A stretch of DNA of 64,000 bases, taken from positions 1 through 64,000 of the forward strand of contig SYOX01000190.1 in the NCBI GenBank assembly GCA_005804885.1, given 5' to 3'. The notes below the pieces were generated by a model. The model was not told the origin of the DNA and made no database searches. It saw nothing but the letters and a program-made list of their open reading frames with translations. Both the position numbers and the translations under genes were made by a program. Positions 41,298 through 48,744 of the stretch are shown here, one piece after another. How positions within the stretch are numbered: position 1 is the stretch's first letter; each line of letters starts with the position of its first letter. Source of the DNA: Pseudomonadota bacterium (GTDB lineage: Bacteria; Myxococcota_A; Bradymonadia; Bradymonadales; GCA-2716585).

Positions 41298-41449
41298 GGG
41301 ACCGTGGGGTTGGAGGCGTGGATAAGGTCCGGTCGCTCATAAGCCCAGCGTGTTGCCTCTACACCATCCGATTCGGAGTCGGAGGGAGAATCGAACTCCC
41401 GTGACTGGGTTGAAGTCTGCGACCTTGGGGGTGCCTCCGGGGCGGTCCT
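41298..41449 (-). ncRNA. tRNA-shaped RNA with halves in permuted order (permuted tRNA or Y-RNA-like tRNA mimic)
   Basis: On the minus strand, 5' to 3': CCCAG (anticodon-stem 3' strand, 41405-41409), TCAC, T-arm GGGAG-TTCGATT-CTCCC (41384-41400), acceptor strand TCCGACT (41377-41383), three bases, acceptor strand AATCGGA (41367-41373), TG, D-arm GTGT-AGAGGCA-ACAC (41350-41364), G, CTGGG (41344-41348). CCCAG pairs with CTGGG and TCCGA with TCGGA, closing a tRNA four-way junction whose acceptor ends in a loop; the A2-C71 position is a mismatch. The anticodon stem continues outward as GGTCGC/GCGACC (41419-41424 with 41331-41336), GGAGGC/GCCTCC (41433-41438 with 41312-41317) and GGACCG/CGGTCC (41443-41448 with 41299-41304). 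T-loop and D-loop have the bases needed for the elbow contact. Pairings are seen; function is inference. Confidence 0.65.
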
Positions 41450-41600
41450 GGATAAACCTGATGAGCATCAACCTGATCGCCCGTGGGCCTCCGTTCCGGC
41501 AAGAATCGGAGGCGATCTGGTGATAAGCCAGACCGGCGAGCCTGAACCTGAGCGCGCGGTGGAAGGCCGCGCCGATAAGCCGTGAACCTGAGCCTTGCTC
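41450..41600 (-). other. Structured leader with repeated TCAGGTT and TTATC boxes
   Basis: The minus-strand sequence 5' of the tRNA-shaped RNA holds four TCAGGTT boxes (plus-strand AACCTGA at 41455, 41470, 41545, 41585) and CTTATC or TTTATC boxes (plus-strand GATAAG/GATAAA at 41451, 41522, 41574; a further one inside the RNA at 41321). Hairpins include TCTGG-CTTATCA-CCAGA (41516-41532), GCGCGG-CCTTCCA-CCGCGC (41554-41572), and a two-part stem GATCG/CGATC plus CCTCCG/CGGAGG (41475-41517). No protein is encoded. A TTGACA at 41636-41641 on the minus strand could be the -35 box, but its -10 partner is poor. Confidence 0.45.
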
Positions 41601-41704
41601 ATTGGCCAGCAGAAGGTCGGACCTGGGCGCGGCGCTGTCAACCGGGCGCCTTCAGGGCGCCGCGCCAGGGCGCAATTTTTCCTGGGCGTCGAGGGAAGGA
41701 GGGG

Positions 41705-42496
41705 TCAGCCCTTGAGGGGGCGCAGGATGAAGTCGACCAGGGGGTCGGAGATGCGGCGCTCGGCGTCGACGTCGATGGCGTTGGCGCGGGCGCGGGCGCG
41801 CTTGACGGCGATCATCAGGCGGTCGACCTGCTCGATGCTCTCGACCTTCTGGCGCGGCGAGAGCATGCCGGTCCAGTCGTGGGCGCGGATCTCGCCGACG
41901 GGCTCCTCGATCTCGACGATGTCGATCTGGGCGGGGTGCTCCTTGGTGGCCTCGTGCATGACGTTGTACTTGCGCGTGCGCTGCTTGCGGATCGTCACGA
42001 CCGGCTCGGCCCGCAGGACGTTCTTGTGGTCGGCGCCCGGGTCGGGCTGCCACAGGCGTACGGGGTCGAAGGTCGGGGCGGCCTCCAGGATCGCGCGGAC
42101 GTCGCGCAGGCGTTTTTCGAACTGGAGCAGGAAGGTCGCCGGGACGTCGCGGGCGATGACCTCGTCGTCGATGACGATGTCGGCGCGGGCCCTCGTGTTG
42201 GCCTCGTCGATCTGGTAGCTGACGTCGAGGGCCTTGCCCATCGCCTTGAGGGCGTCGCCGAGGACCTCGTGGACGGTCGTGACCAGGCGAGTCTCGGCCT
42301 CCAGGCGCTCGCCGGCGCTCTCGCCGCGCTGCTCATCGACGGAGAAGGGGCGGAAGGTGCGCCGCATCCCCGTAAAGTGCCCCTGGCGCTTGTCGAACAT
42401 GGATCTGGCCTCGCTGCGGGCGCGGTCGGCCTCCCCCTTGCGCTCCTGCTCGACGGCCAGCAGCTCGTGCAGCTTCGTGGTCTTCTTCTCGGTCAT
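41705..42496 (-). CDS. Hypothetical helical protein upstream of the tRNA locus
   Basis: Soluble protein of 263 residues, mainly charged helices. It opens KLHELLAVEQERKGEADRAR and ends with a helix of the form VDRLMIAVKRARARANAIDV; a central HPAQIDIVEIEEPVG looks like a beta hairpin. It resembles, from memory and at low certainty, uncharacterised proteins of about 260 residues in actinobacteria that share the HPAQ segment and the C-terminal AVK-AR-AN helix. No catalytic motif seen. AGAGGATCCC precedes the ATG. The next thing downstream on its strand is the structured RNA and tRNA-Val, about 100 bases after its stop. Confidence 0.7.
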   Translation of the reverse strand: MTEKKTTKLHELLAVEQERKGEADRARSEARSMFDKRQGHFTGMRRTFRPFSVDEQRGESAGERLEAETRLVTTVHEVLGDALKAMGKALDVSYQIDEANTRARADIVIDDEVIARDVPATFLLQFEKRLRDVRAILEAAPTFDPVRLWQPDPGADHKNVLRAEPVVTIRKQRTRKYNVMHEATKEHPAQIDIVEIEEPVGEIRAHDWTGMLSPRQKVESIEQVDRLMIAVKRARARANAIDVDAERRISDPLVDFILRPLKG

Positions 42497-42722
42497 GGGA
42501 TCCTCTGGGTTTGCGCCAGCATCTCGGCTGGCCTCGTCGACGGGGCACCAAGCTAGGATCTGCCCGGCCGCTTGTCATGGGCCAGTCGGCCATTTTTCGT
42601 CGGGGCGCCGCAAAGTCGGCAGACTCCAGGCGCGGCGTGGATGAAAGCGCGCTTCGGGACGTCAGACCCCTTCGGGGCTTGATGGGCGCGCGGTCGCGCG
42701 GCGAACCAGGAGGGAGGCGATC

Positions 42723-43892
42723 ATGTCGGAGCGGGCGGCGGCGAGAGAGGGCGTGTTCAGGATCGGGCCAGGCGAGATCGTGGCGATGGCGGCGGCGCTG
42801 ATGGCGGCGTGCTGCGTGCCGGGCTTCCCAGGCGATCTGGAGGCGCCGACGGATCGCGGCGATCGAGGGGGTGAGGGGGTCGCGGGCGAGCCCGATCCGT
42901 CGACGCCGCAGGCTCGCGCCGTGGACGCGGCGGTTCGGGGGCTCGCGCCGCGCGGCGGGCCGGGCTTCGCGCTGGCGATCGTGGAGGACGGGGAGGTGGT
43001 CTTCAAGCGGGGCTATGGGCTGGCGGACGTGTCCTCGGGGGCGGCGATCACGCCCAGGACGCCCTTCCGCCTGGCCTCGGTGAGCAAGCCGCTGACGGCC
43101 ACCGGGGTGCTGGTGCTGGTCGAGCGCGGGGATCTGGCGCTGTCCGATCCGGTGTCGAGGCACCTGGCCGCCTTCCCTTATGGTGACCGGATCACCGTCG
43201 AGCACCTGCTCCAGCACACCTCGGGCTTGCCGCACTACGAGGATCTGCCGGAGCGCTTCGAGCGAGACAGGCCGACGAACGCGGACATGCTCGACTTCCT
43301 GGCGCAGAGCCGGCCGAGGGTGCACTTTGGCCCGGGAGAGCGCTTTGATTACAACAACCTGGCCTACGATCTGCTCGCGCTCGTGATCGAGGCGGCCTCG
43401 GGTCAGCCCTTCGCGCGCTTCATGCGGGAGGCGGTCTTCGGGCCGCTGGGGATGCGGGACACGCGGGTCATCGTGGCCGGCGAGCGCATCCCTGGCCGGG
43501 CCATCGGCTACCGGCTCGGGCGCAGGGGGGTCGAGGTCGACGACGACGATCCGCTCAACAACCTCGTGGGGGCCGGCGGGATCGCCTCGACCCTGGACGA
43601 CCTGCTCCTCTTCGAGCGGGAGCTGCGGCGGCCCTCGCTGCTGACGCCGCAGACCTGGGCGCAGGCGATGCGGCCAGGGCGGCTCAAGGGCGGCGGTCGG
43701 ACGGAGTATGGCTACGGGCTTGAGATCGTGGAGGAGGACGGGGTGGTGACCGTGCAGCACGACGGCTCGTGGGTGGGCTTCAACCACGACTTCCAGGCCG
43801 TGCTCGAGGATGGGGACGCGACCATCCTGCTGACCAACGCGGACTTTGATCTGGACGACATCCTCGAGGCGGCCCTCGACGCCGAGCCTTGA
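42723..43892 (+). CDS. Beta-lactamase-fold serine hydrolase (class C / penicillin-binding-like)
   Basis: Protein of 389 residues with an N-terminal export segment containing a Cys pair (MAACCVPG, possible lipoprotein). The beta-lactamase/transpeptidase fold shows SVSK (SxxK) near residue 120, YNN (YxN) near 212, and HDGSWVG in place of KTG near 345. Such family members are mostly esterases or D-aminopeptidases rather than antibiotic-degrading enzymes. The start at 42723 is preceded by AGGAGGGAGG. The long antisense frame 42333-43973 is a shadow of this gene. Confidence 0.87.
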   Translation: MSERAAAREGVFRIGPGEIVAMAAALMAACCVPGFPGDLEAPTDRGDRGGEGVAGEPDPSTPQARAVDAAVRGLAPRGGPGFALAIVEDGEVVFKRGYGLADVSSGAAITPRTPFRLASVSKPLTATGVLVLVERGDLALSDPVSRHLAAFPYGDRITVEHLLQHTSGLPHYEDLPERFERDRPTNADMLDFLAQSRPRVHFGPGERFDYNNLAYDLLALVIEAASGQPFARFMREAVFGPLGMRDTRVIVAGERIPGRAIGYRLGRRGVEVDDDDPLNNLVGAGGIASTLDDLLLFERELRRPSLLTPQTWAQAMRPGRLKGGGRTEYGYGLEIVEEDGVVTVQHDGSWVGFNHDFQAVLEDGDATILLTNADFDLDDILEAALDAEP

Positions 43893-44019
43893 CGGGCGGC
43901 GCGGCCGGGTGTTTGATCGAGCCCGCGCGCCGCCGGTCGGCGACCTCGTCTGCCTCCTGCCCGTGGCGGTCATCGGGCTGGACGTTCATCAAGCGCGCCG
44001 CGTCGTCAAGGAGAGGTTC

Positions 44020-44346
44020 ATGTATCAGTGGCAGCAGTTGACGGTGTCCCTCGGCGCGTTGGCGCTGACGCTCAACGAGCTTGAGCTTGAGCACTGGGAG
44101 ATCAGGCAGGTCGTCCCGCTCGATGGGATCAAGGCGATCGTCCTGGCGCGAAAGTCGGCCACCTCCTACGAGGTTCGCGAGGCGGTCGAGCGCTCGCTCA
44201 AGACCGCCGAGCCGACCTGGATCGCGGAGGCCCGGGAGATCGCCCGGTCTGGCCGCAAGATCGAGGCCATCAAGTACGTGCGCGAGCAGACCGGGATGGG
44301 CTTGAAGGAGGCCAAGGATTACGTCGAGTCGGAGTTCCAGTGTTGA
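44020..44346 (+). CDS. Small protein with ribosomal L7/L12 C-terminal-like domain
   Basis: Protein of 108 residues. An N-terminal strand-rich half (YQWQQLTVSLGALALTLNELELEHWEIRQVVPL) is followed by ARSGRKIEAIKYVREQTGMGLKEAKDYVE, the helix-turn-helix hairpin typical of the L7/L12 C-terminal domain, which in ribosomes recruits GTPase factors. Free-standing proteins with this hairpin are common, but their role is unknown. The ATG at 44020 has AAGGAGAGG upstream; the longer frame to 43846 starts inside the serine hydrolase gene. Confidence 0.75.
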   Translation: MYQWQQLTVSLGALALTLNELELEHWEIRQVVPLDGIKAIVLARKSATSYEVREAVERSLKTAEPTWIAEAREIARSGRKIEAIKYVREQTGMGLKEAKDYVESEFQC

Positions 44347-44432
44347 GCGCGCCGTCGGCGCGTCGGCGCGACGGCGGCGTGCGAGGTATGCTCGCCGCGC
44401 CGGGTCTGGTCACCTTGTCTGGAGAGAGAGCC

Positions 44433-44927
44433 ATGGTCATCCCTTCGCTTCGATCGATATCCCTGGTGTCGGCGCTGGCGTGCGCGGCGGCCCTTGCCGC
44501 AGGGTGCGGGCAGCCCGAGGTCACGCCGGACAAGGCCGCGCCCCTCGGTGGCGCCCCGGTTGAATCGCAAGTCGTTGATTCAAAACAAGATGCTGAATGC
44601 GATCTGGCCTCGGTCGAGGACTGGTCGGCGTGCGTCGATCGGCCCTCGATCCTGACGGGGCGGCTGGCGGTGCAGGTGTCGCAGCACCCCGTGATCGCGG
44701 CGCCCTTCGGGCCTGATGGGGAGGGTCCGGGCCAGCAGCAGGTCTATGTGGACGTCGAAGGCAAGGGGCAGATCATCGTGGTGACGGCCTCAGATCCTGT
44801 CCAGTGTGAAGGCCAGGTGTCGGTGCGCGGGGTGCTCCAGAGCGTCGATCTGGGCGGCGAGGAGGGGACCAAGGAGTCCTACAAGGGTTGGAGCGTCCAG
44901 GGGGCGACGATCACCTGCCTGAAGTAG
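44433..44927 (+). CDS. Hypothetical lipoprotein
   Basis: Lipoprotein of 164 residues: signal peptide with lipobox ALAAGCGQ (Cys about 23), then a compact domain with Cys residues in ECDLASVEDWSACVDR and beta strands (ILTGRLAVQVSQH, QVYVDVEGKGQIIVVTA, QVSVRGVLQSVDL) that could be a small OB-like barrel. No family recognised. GGAGAGAGAG precedes the ATG at 44433. The last 10 codons (VQGATITCLK) are partly duplicated 71 bp downstream. Confidence 0.68.
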   Translation: MVIPSLRSISLVSALACAAALAAGCGQPEVTPDKAAPLGGAPVESQVVDSKQDAECDLASVEDWSACVDRPSILTGRLAVQVSQHPVIAAPFGPDGEGPGQQQVYVDVEGKGQIIVVTASDPVQCEGQVSVRGVLQSVDLGGEEGTKESYKGWSVQGATITCLK

Positions 44928-44996
44928 CCTGCGTCGACGCGGAGGCGCTTGCGAAGTCGGCGCGCGTCCAGGGTGGCGACGATCACCTGCCTCAAG
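44895..44996 (+). repeat. Duplicated 3' end of the lipoprotein gene
   Basis: About 30 bp at 44895-44924, encoding the last residues of the lipoprotein, recur at 44966-44996 with one inserted base and two changes (shared core GGCGACGATCACCTGCCT). Offset 71 bp. The copy lacks the stop codon and is not coding. Confidence 0.7.
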
Positions 44997-45000
44997 GCCA

Positions 45001-45235
45001 GCCGCCCCAGGCGTAGGGCCGCCCTCGCGCCCGGCGCTACAGGGAAGGGACGCCCCTGCGGGGCTCTCGACGGGCTCTGGGACAGCCCGCAGGATCGTGT
45101 CGCTCGGCTCGATGGCCTCAACATCAAGGGCCGCTTGTCCTGGGTGACACCATCCCTGCAGGTTGACGTCCCGTCGAGAGCCTCGAAGAGGCGTCCCTTC
45201 CCTGTAGCGCCGGGCGCGAGCCTGGGGCGAGCGGG
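45001..45235. repeat. Family B intergenic palindrome, copy 2
   Basis: In the 402-bp gap 44928-45329. The left arm starts GCCGCCCCAGGCG and contains CGCGCCCGGCGCTACAGGGA; the right arm ends TGTAGCGCCGGGCGCGAGCC. Between them lies a core including GCAGGATCGTGTCGCTCG and CTTGTCCTGGGTGACAC, shared with copy 3. Confidence 0.82.
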
Positions 45236-45262
45236 CTGGAGCCTCCCGAGGTGTCTTGCGAT

Positions 45263-45333
45263 CTAGAACGCTGACCGGTTTGACTCCCGTCGGCCTCGCC
45301 GGCCTCGGTCCCTCAAACCAATCAGCGTTCTAG
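45263..45333. repeat. 71-bp hairpin with 12+7 bp arms at the muramidase stop codon
   Basis: CTAGAACGCTGA (45263-45274) and GGTTTGA (45277-45283) are reverse-complementary to TCAAACC (45313-45319) and TCAGCGTTCTAG (45322-45333). The TAG of the minus-strand muramidase gene (45330-45332) lies inside the outer arm. No T-tract follows, so it is not a simple intrinsic terminator. The centre has CGGCCTCG twice. Confidence 0.8.
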
Positions 45334-46757
45334 GGATAGATGAGGTGTCGGGCGCGCTTCTGGGCGAAGGCGTCGAGCTCGGGCGCCCATCGGGCCTCGA
45401 TCTCGGCGGGGGTCTTGCCCCGCCGGATCATGGGGAGGATCCAGTCGTTGCCCCAGGTGCGGCCGAAGCGGCGGTCGTCGTCGATGACCAGCTCGTCGCC
45501 GTAGAGGGCCTGGAGGGTGGTCAGGATCGTCAGGGCGGTGCGCAGCGGTCGGAAGGCGGCGGGATCGTGCACCATGAGGTGGACGCCGGCCACGTCCATG
45601 TCCTTGAACTGTCGGCCCCAGGGTCGATAGATGAGGGGTCGGAAGGTGAGGCCGGGGAGGCCGGCGGCGTTGAGGCGGTCGGCCAGGATCCTGGGGTCGT
45701 CGACGAAGAGGGCGCCGATCAGTTCGAAGGGCATCGAGTTGCCGCCGCCCTCGTTGACGTTGGGGCCTGAGCCGCCGACCATCCCGGTGGCGATGTAGAG
45801 CTGGGCGTTGTGGGGGTGCGGGATTCCCGGCGAGGTCGGCACCCAGGTCAGGCCGGTGTCCTGCCAGACCATCTGGCGGCGCCAGCCCTCCATCTCGACG
45901 ACGATCAGCTCGCAGCCGATCTTCAGCTCCTCGTTGTAGAAGCGGGCGACCTCGCCGGCCGTCATGCCGTGGCTGACCGGCAGCGGCCCCCAGCCGATGA
46001 AGCTCTTGTACTGGTCCTCCCGGATCGGCCCTTCGAAGACGAGGCCGCCGAGCGGGTTGGGGCGATCGAGCACGATGATGGGGACCTTGGCGGCCCTGGC
46101 CGCCTGCATCGCCAGCCCGAGGGTGGAGATGTAGGTGTAGGTGCGCGAGCCGATGTCCTGGATGTCGAAGATGAGGACGTCGATCTTGCGCAGCGACTCC
46201 GGGCTCGGCTGCCACCGATCCCCGGTCAGGCCCTGGACGGGGATCTTGCGGCCTCCCCTCTCGTAGCTGGCCTCCTTGTCGCTCTGGCCGTTGCGCATGG
46301 CGCCGGCCAGGCCGTGCTCAGGGGAGTAGAGCTGGACGACCTTGACGCGGGGGTCGTCGATGAGGCGGTCGACCGTCATCGCGAGCGCCCCGTCGACGGC
46401 CGAGGAGTTGGTGATCAGGCCCACCTTCTTGCCTTCGACCAGATCGGCGCGGCTGTCGAGCAGGACGTCGATGCCGAGCTTGACCGCCGGGGCCTTCGGG
46501 CCGCCCGCCCTCGCGCCGGAGGGGTTGTCCGGCGCGGGCGCCTTGGCCGCGACTTCGACCTCGGGGCAGGGCGCCCCTTGGGGCTGGCCCCGCTGGGTCT
46601 CGGCCCGCTGGGTCTCGGCCCGCTGGGCCTCGGCGGTGCCTGCGTCGGAGGGGCAGGGGCAGAGGGGCTGGTTGTTGTTGCGGGCGGCGCTGTCATTGCC
46701 GCAGCCAGACAGGATCAAGGCTCCCAGGACGAGGCCCGGGAGGAGCGACTTTGCCAT
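45330..46757 (-). CDS. Exo-beta-N-acetylmuramidase-like lipoprotein (NamZ / DUF1343)
   Basis: Exported protein of 475 residues. Lipobox LILSGCGN (Cys about 19), then a linker with AETQR repeats up to residue 80. The DUF1343 domain runs from about 90 to the end: LGIDVLLDSRADLVEGKKVGLITNSSAVD, conserved SPEHGL near 145, FDIQDIGSRTYTYIST, DRPNPLGG, and GGGNSMPFELIGAL. In Bacillus subtilis NamZ this family removes MurNAc from muropeptide ends, so a wall-recycling or scavenging role is likely. The start at 46757 follows GGAGGTGAG. The stop codon sits in the inverted repeat 45263-45333. Confidence 0.88.
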   Translation of the reverse strand: MAKSLLPGLVLGALILSGCGNDSAARNNNQPLCPCPSDAGTAEAQRAETQRAETQRGQPQGAPCPEVEVAAKAPAPDNPSGARAGGPKAPAVKLGIDVLLDSRADLVEGKKVGLITNSSAVDGALAMTVDRLIDDPRVKVVQLYSPEHGLAGAMRNGQSDKEASYERGGRKIPVQGLTGDRWQPSPESLRKIDVLIFDIQDIGSRTYTYISTLGLAMQAARAAKVPIIVLDRPNPLGGLVFEGPIREDQYKSFIGWGPLPVSHGMTAGEVARFYNEELKIGCELIVVEMEGWRRQMVWQDTGLTWVPTSPGIPHPHNAQLYIATGMVGGSGPNVNEGGGNSMPFELIGALFVDDPRILADRLNAAGLPGLTFRPLIYRPWGRQFKDMDVAGVHLMVHDPAAFRPLRTALTILTTLQALYGDELVIDDDRRFGRTWGNDWILPMIRRGKTPAEIEARWAPELDAFAQKRARHLIYP

Positions 46758-46875
46758 CTCACCTCCAAAGTGTCTCGGCCCCTGGAGTGTGGCACAGCCT
46801 TGCGCCGGGTGCAAAACCGTGGGTCACAGGGCAATCGCAAAGTCGACTTCGATGGTGGGTGAGGCAACTCCCCCT

Positions 46876-46952
46876 GGCATCACTCTCCCTGCTGTCCTCC
46901 CCCCGGCTTCACTCCCCCTCCTGTCCTCCCCCTCGTTCCACAAGGGGGAGGG
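46876..46952. repeat. Pyrimidine-rich tandem repeat plus 9-bp hairpin
   Basis: Two similar ~29-bp units rich in CTCCCC and CTGTCCTCC (46876-46904 and 46905-46933) lead into a perfect hairpin CCTCCCCCT/AGGGGGAGG (46925-46933 with 46943-46951). They lie in the 370-bp gap 46758-47127 upstream of the muramidase gene and downstream of the YheT-like gene; nothing else is seen in that gap. Confidence 0.7.
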
Positions 46953-47127
46953 ACGCTCGTATTACGGGCAAGGCGGATCGGGGAGTCGACTTCGTTGACG
47001 GGCACAAGACCCCGTCGGGAACAATCGAGATCTTCGAATCAGCAAAGATGACGGACACTTCGAGATCGGCGAGTCGGCTTCGGTGGCGATGATCTCGATG
47101 GATGCGACAACGCTGCCGATTTGCCGA

Positions 47128-48081
47128 TCATCGGCCTCGCAGGTGGCGATCGAGGAAGGCCGGGATGCGCTCTTCGAGCCAGTAGCGGGGCCTGAGCGGG
47201 TGCTGGCCGTGGACAAAGCCGACGTGGCCGCCGCCCTGGCTGATCTCCATCTCGACGCTCTCGGAGAGGGCGTCGGGGTCCGGGATGACGGCGGGGGTCA
47301 TGAAAGGATCGTCGCGGGCGTGCAGGACCAGCGTGGGCCGCCGGATGTGGCGAAGGAACTGGGCGCTGCTGCTGCGGGTGTAGTAGTCCTCGGCGCCCTC
47401 GAAGCCGTGCAGAGGCGCGGTCACGCGCTCGTCCCAGGCGCGGATCGTCCGCAGCGGCTCGGGCAGGGCCTCCCCGGGGCGCTTTCGCAGGCGGCTGGCC
47501 TTGAGGTCGCGCAGGAAGTGGGCCTGATAGAGCCGCGACGGGCCCTTGTCGAGCTGGTCCGCGCAGGCGCTCAGCGAGAAGGGCACCGAGACGGCCACGC
47601 CGCAGGCCAGCGGGCTGTCGCCGCCGCGCTCGCCCAGCCACTTGAGCAGCACATTGCCGCCGAGCGAGTATCCCACGGCCGCCAGCGGCGCCCCCGGGTG
47701 CCGCCGCGCCAGGATCTCGATGACCTGGGCCACGTCCCCGGTCTCTCCCGAGTGGTAGGCCCTATCCAGCCGGTTTGCCTCCCCGCTGCACCCGCGAAAG
47801 TGCATCAGCACCCCTCGCCAGCCCCTGGCCTGGATCGCCCGCAGCAGCCCGCGCGCGTAAGGCGACTCGATGGACCCCTCCAGGCCGTGCAGGACGACGA
47901 CCAGCGGCCCCTGTCCGCCCCCGAGCCAGTCCAGATCCAGGAAGTCGCCGTCGGGCAACTCCAGGCGCTCTCTCCGGGTCTGGAGCGCGGGCTTGCGCCG
48001 CGTCATCGTGCTCCAGAGCGTCTGGGCGTGGCCGCCCCGCAGCCACCAGGGCGCCCTGAAGTCAGCCTCTCGAACAGGCAT
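47128..48081 (-). CDS. YheT-family alpha/beta hydrolase
   Basis: Protein of 317 residues, the usual length for the YheT/UPF0017 group. It opens in the family way (FRAPWWLRGGHAQTLW), has the oxyanion HGLEGS near residue 66, nucleophile in VGYSLGGN near 140, the acid in LHARDDPFM near 252, and the His in GGHVGFV near 287. These are esterases or thioesterases without an assigned natural substrate. No signal peptide; start at 48081. It is convergent with nothing and has a GC-rich gap (48082-48305) before the divergent glutaredoxin gene. Confidence 0.88.
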   Translation of the reverse strand: MPVREADFRAPWWLRGGHAQTLWSTMTRRKPALQTRRERLELPDGDFLDLDWLGGGQGPLVVVLHGLEGSIESPYARGLLRAIQARGWRGVLMHFRGCSGEANRLDRAYHSGETGDVAQVIEILARRHPGAPLAAVGYSLGGNVLLKWLGERGGDSPLACGVAVSVPFSLSACADQLDKGPSRLYQAHFLRDLKASRLRKRPGEALPEPLRTIRAWDERVTAPLHGFEGAEDYYTRSSSAQFLRHIRRPTLVLHARDDPFMTPAVIPDPDALSESVEMEISQGGGHVGFVHGQHPLRPRYWLEERIPAFLDRHLRGR

Positions 48082-48305
48082 CGCGGCCCTCCTCCAGCAT
48101 CCGGGTTGATCCTCGGCGGCGCGCTCTGAGGGCGAGGCGGGCCGAGGGTGTTTTACTTGGACGAGCGCCCATTTCGAGTCAAGGCGCTTGTCAAAGGGGG
48201 AGGGGTGTTGATGCTCAGCGGGCTGAATGGTGATTCAGCGTCCCCACCAACAGTGCCCTCGGCCCCTTGGGGGTTGGGCGAATTGAGCGCAGAGCACAGA
48301 AGGCC

Positions 48306-48671
48306 ATGACACGATCCATCCTCGACGCCGCGAAGATCCACCCTCAGATCCAGGACAAGGTCGCCACCGATCGCAAGGACATCGTCGATGAGGTGAAGGC
48401 CGCGCTTGAGCGCAACCCCATCGTGGTGGTGGGCATGGCGCAGAACCCGCATTGTCGAAAGGCGCGCAAGTATCTCAAGGAGAGCGGCCAGGCCTTCGAG
48501 TACCTGGAGTACGGCAGCTACCTCAAGGGCTGGCGGCGCCGGACGGCGCTCAAGATGTGGACGGGCTGGCCCACCTTCCCGATGGTCTTCGTCAAGGGGA
48601 CGCTCGTCGGCGGCGCCAGCGATCTGAAGTCGCTCATCGACGCGGGGGAGCTGACCGAGCTGCTGGGTTGA
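48306..48671 (+). CDS. Monothiol-type glutaredoxin
   Basis: Thioredoxin-fold protein of 121 residues. The redox site is PHC in AQNPHCRKA near residue 44, with only one active cysteine (the usual CPYC is NPHC here). The glutathione-binding cis-Pro is in WPTFPMVFVKG and the GG motif in LVGGASDL. Monothiol glutaredoxins handle iron-sulfur clusters or deglutathionylation. The ATG at 48306 is chosen; the longer frame begins in the divergent spacer. Confidence 0.85.
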   Translation: MTRSILDAAKIHPQIQDKVATDRKDIVDEVKAALERNPIVVVGMAQNPHCRKARKYLKESGQAFEYLEYGSYLKGWRRRTALKMWTGWPTFPMVFVKGTLVGGASDLKSLIDAGELTELLG

Positions 48672-48744
48672 CCGGCTCTTCGTCGGGCTGCGCCGCGATA
48701 TTCGCCTTCAAGGGACATCCCGAGGGGGGACGCGGGGTTGGGCG

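Noticed and set aside
41298-41449. Two-piece tmRNA
   Set aside because: A full D-stem (GTGT/ACAC) is present, the tRNA-like domain of tmRNA lacks one, and no tag reading frame is seen.
41450-41480. CTGATGAG near 41458 as a hammerhead ribozyme core
   Set aside because: The required GAAA and the third stem are not present at workable distances on that strand.
41298-41600. Permuted group I intron-exon arrangement making a circular RNA
   Set aside because: The conserved P7 and S-type core sequences of group I introns are not found, and the extensions form simple nested helices.
42333-43973. 546-codon minus-strand frame across the serine hydrolase
   Set aside because: Arg/Pro-rich shadow of a gene with clear SxxK and YxN motifs on the plus strand.
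45263-45333. Integron attC site
   Set aside because: Size is suitable, but the ends read CTAGAAC/GTTCTAG, which does not fit the RYYYAAC/GTTRRRY core, and there is no integrase or cassette array.
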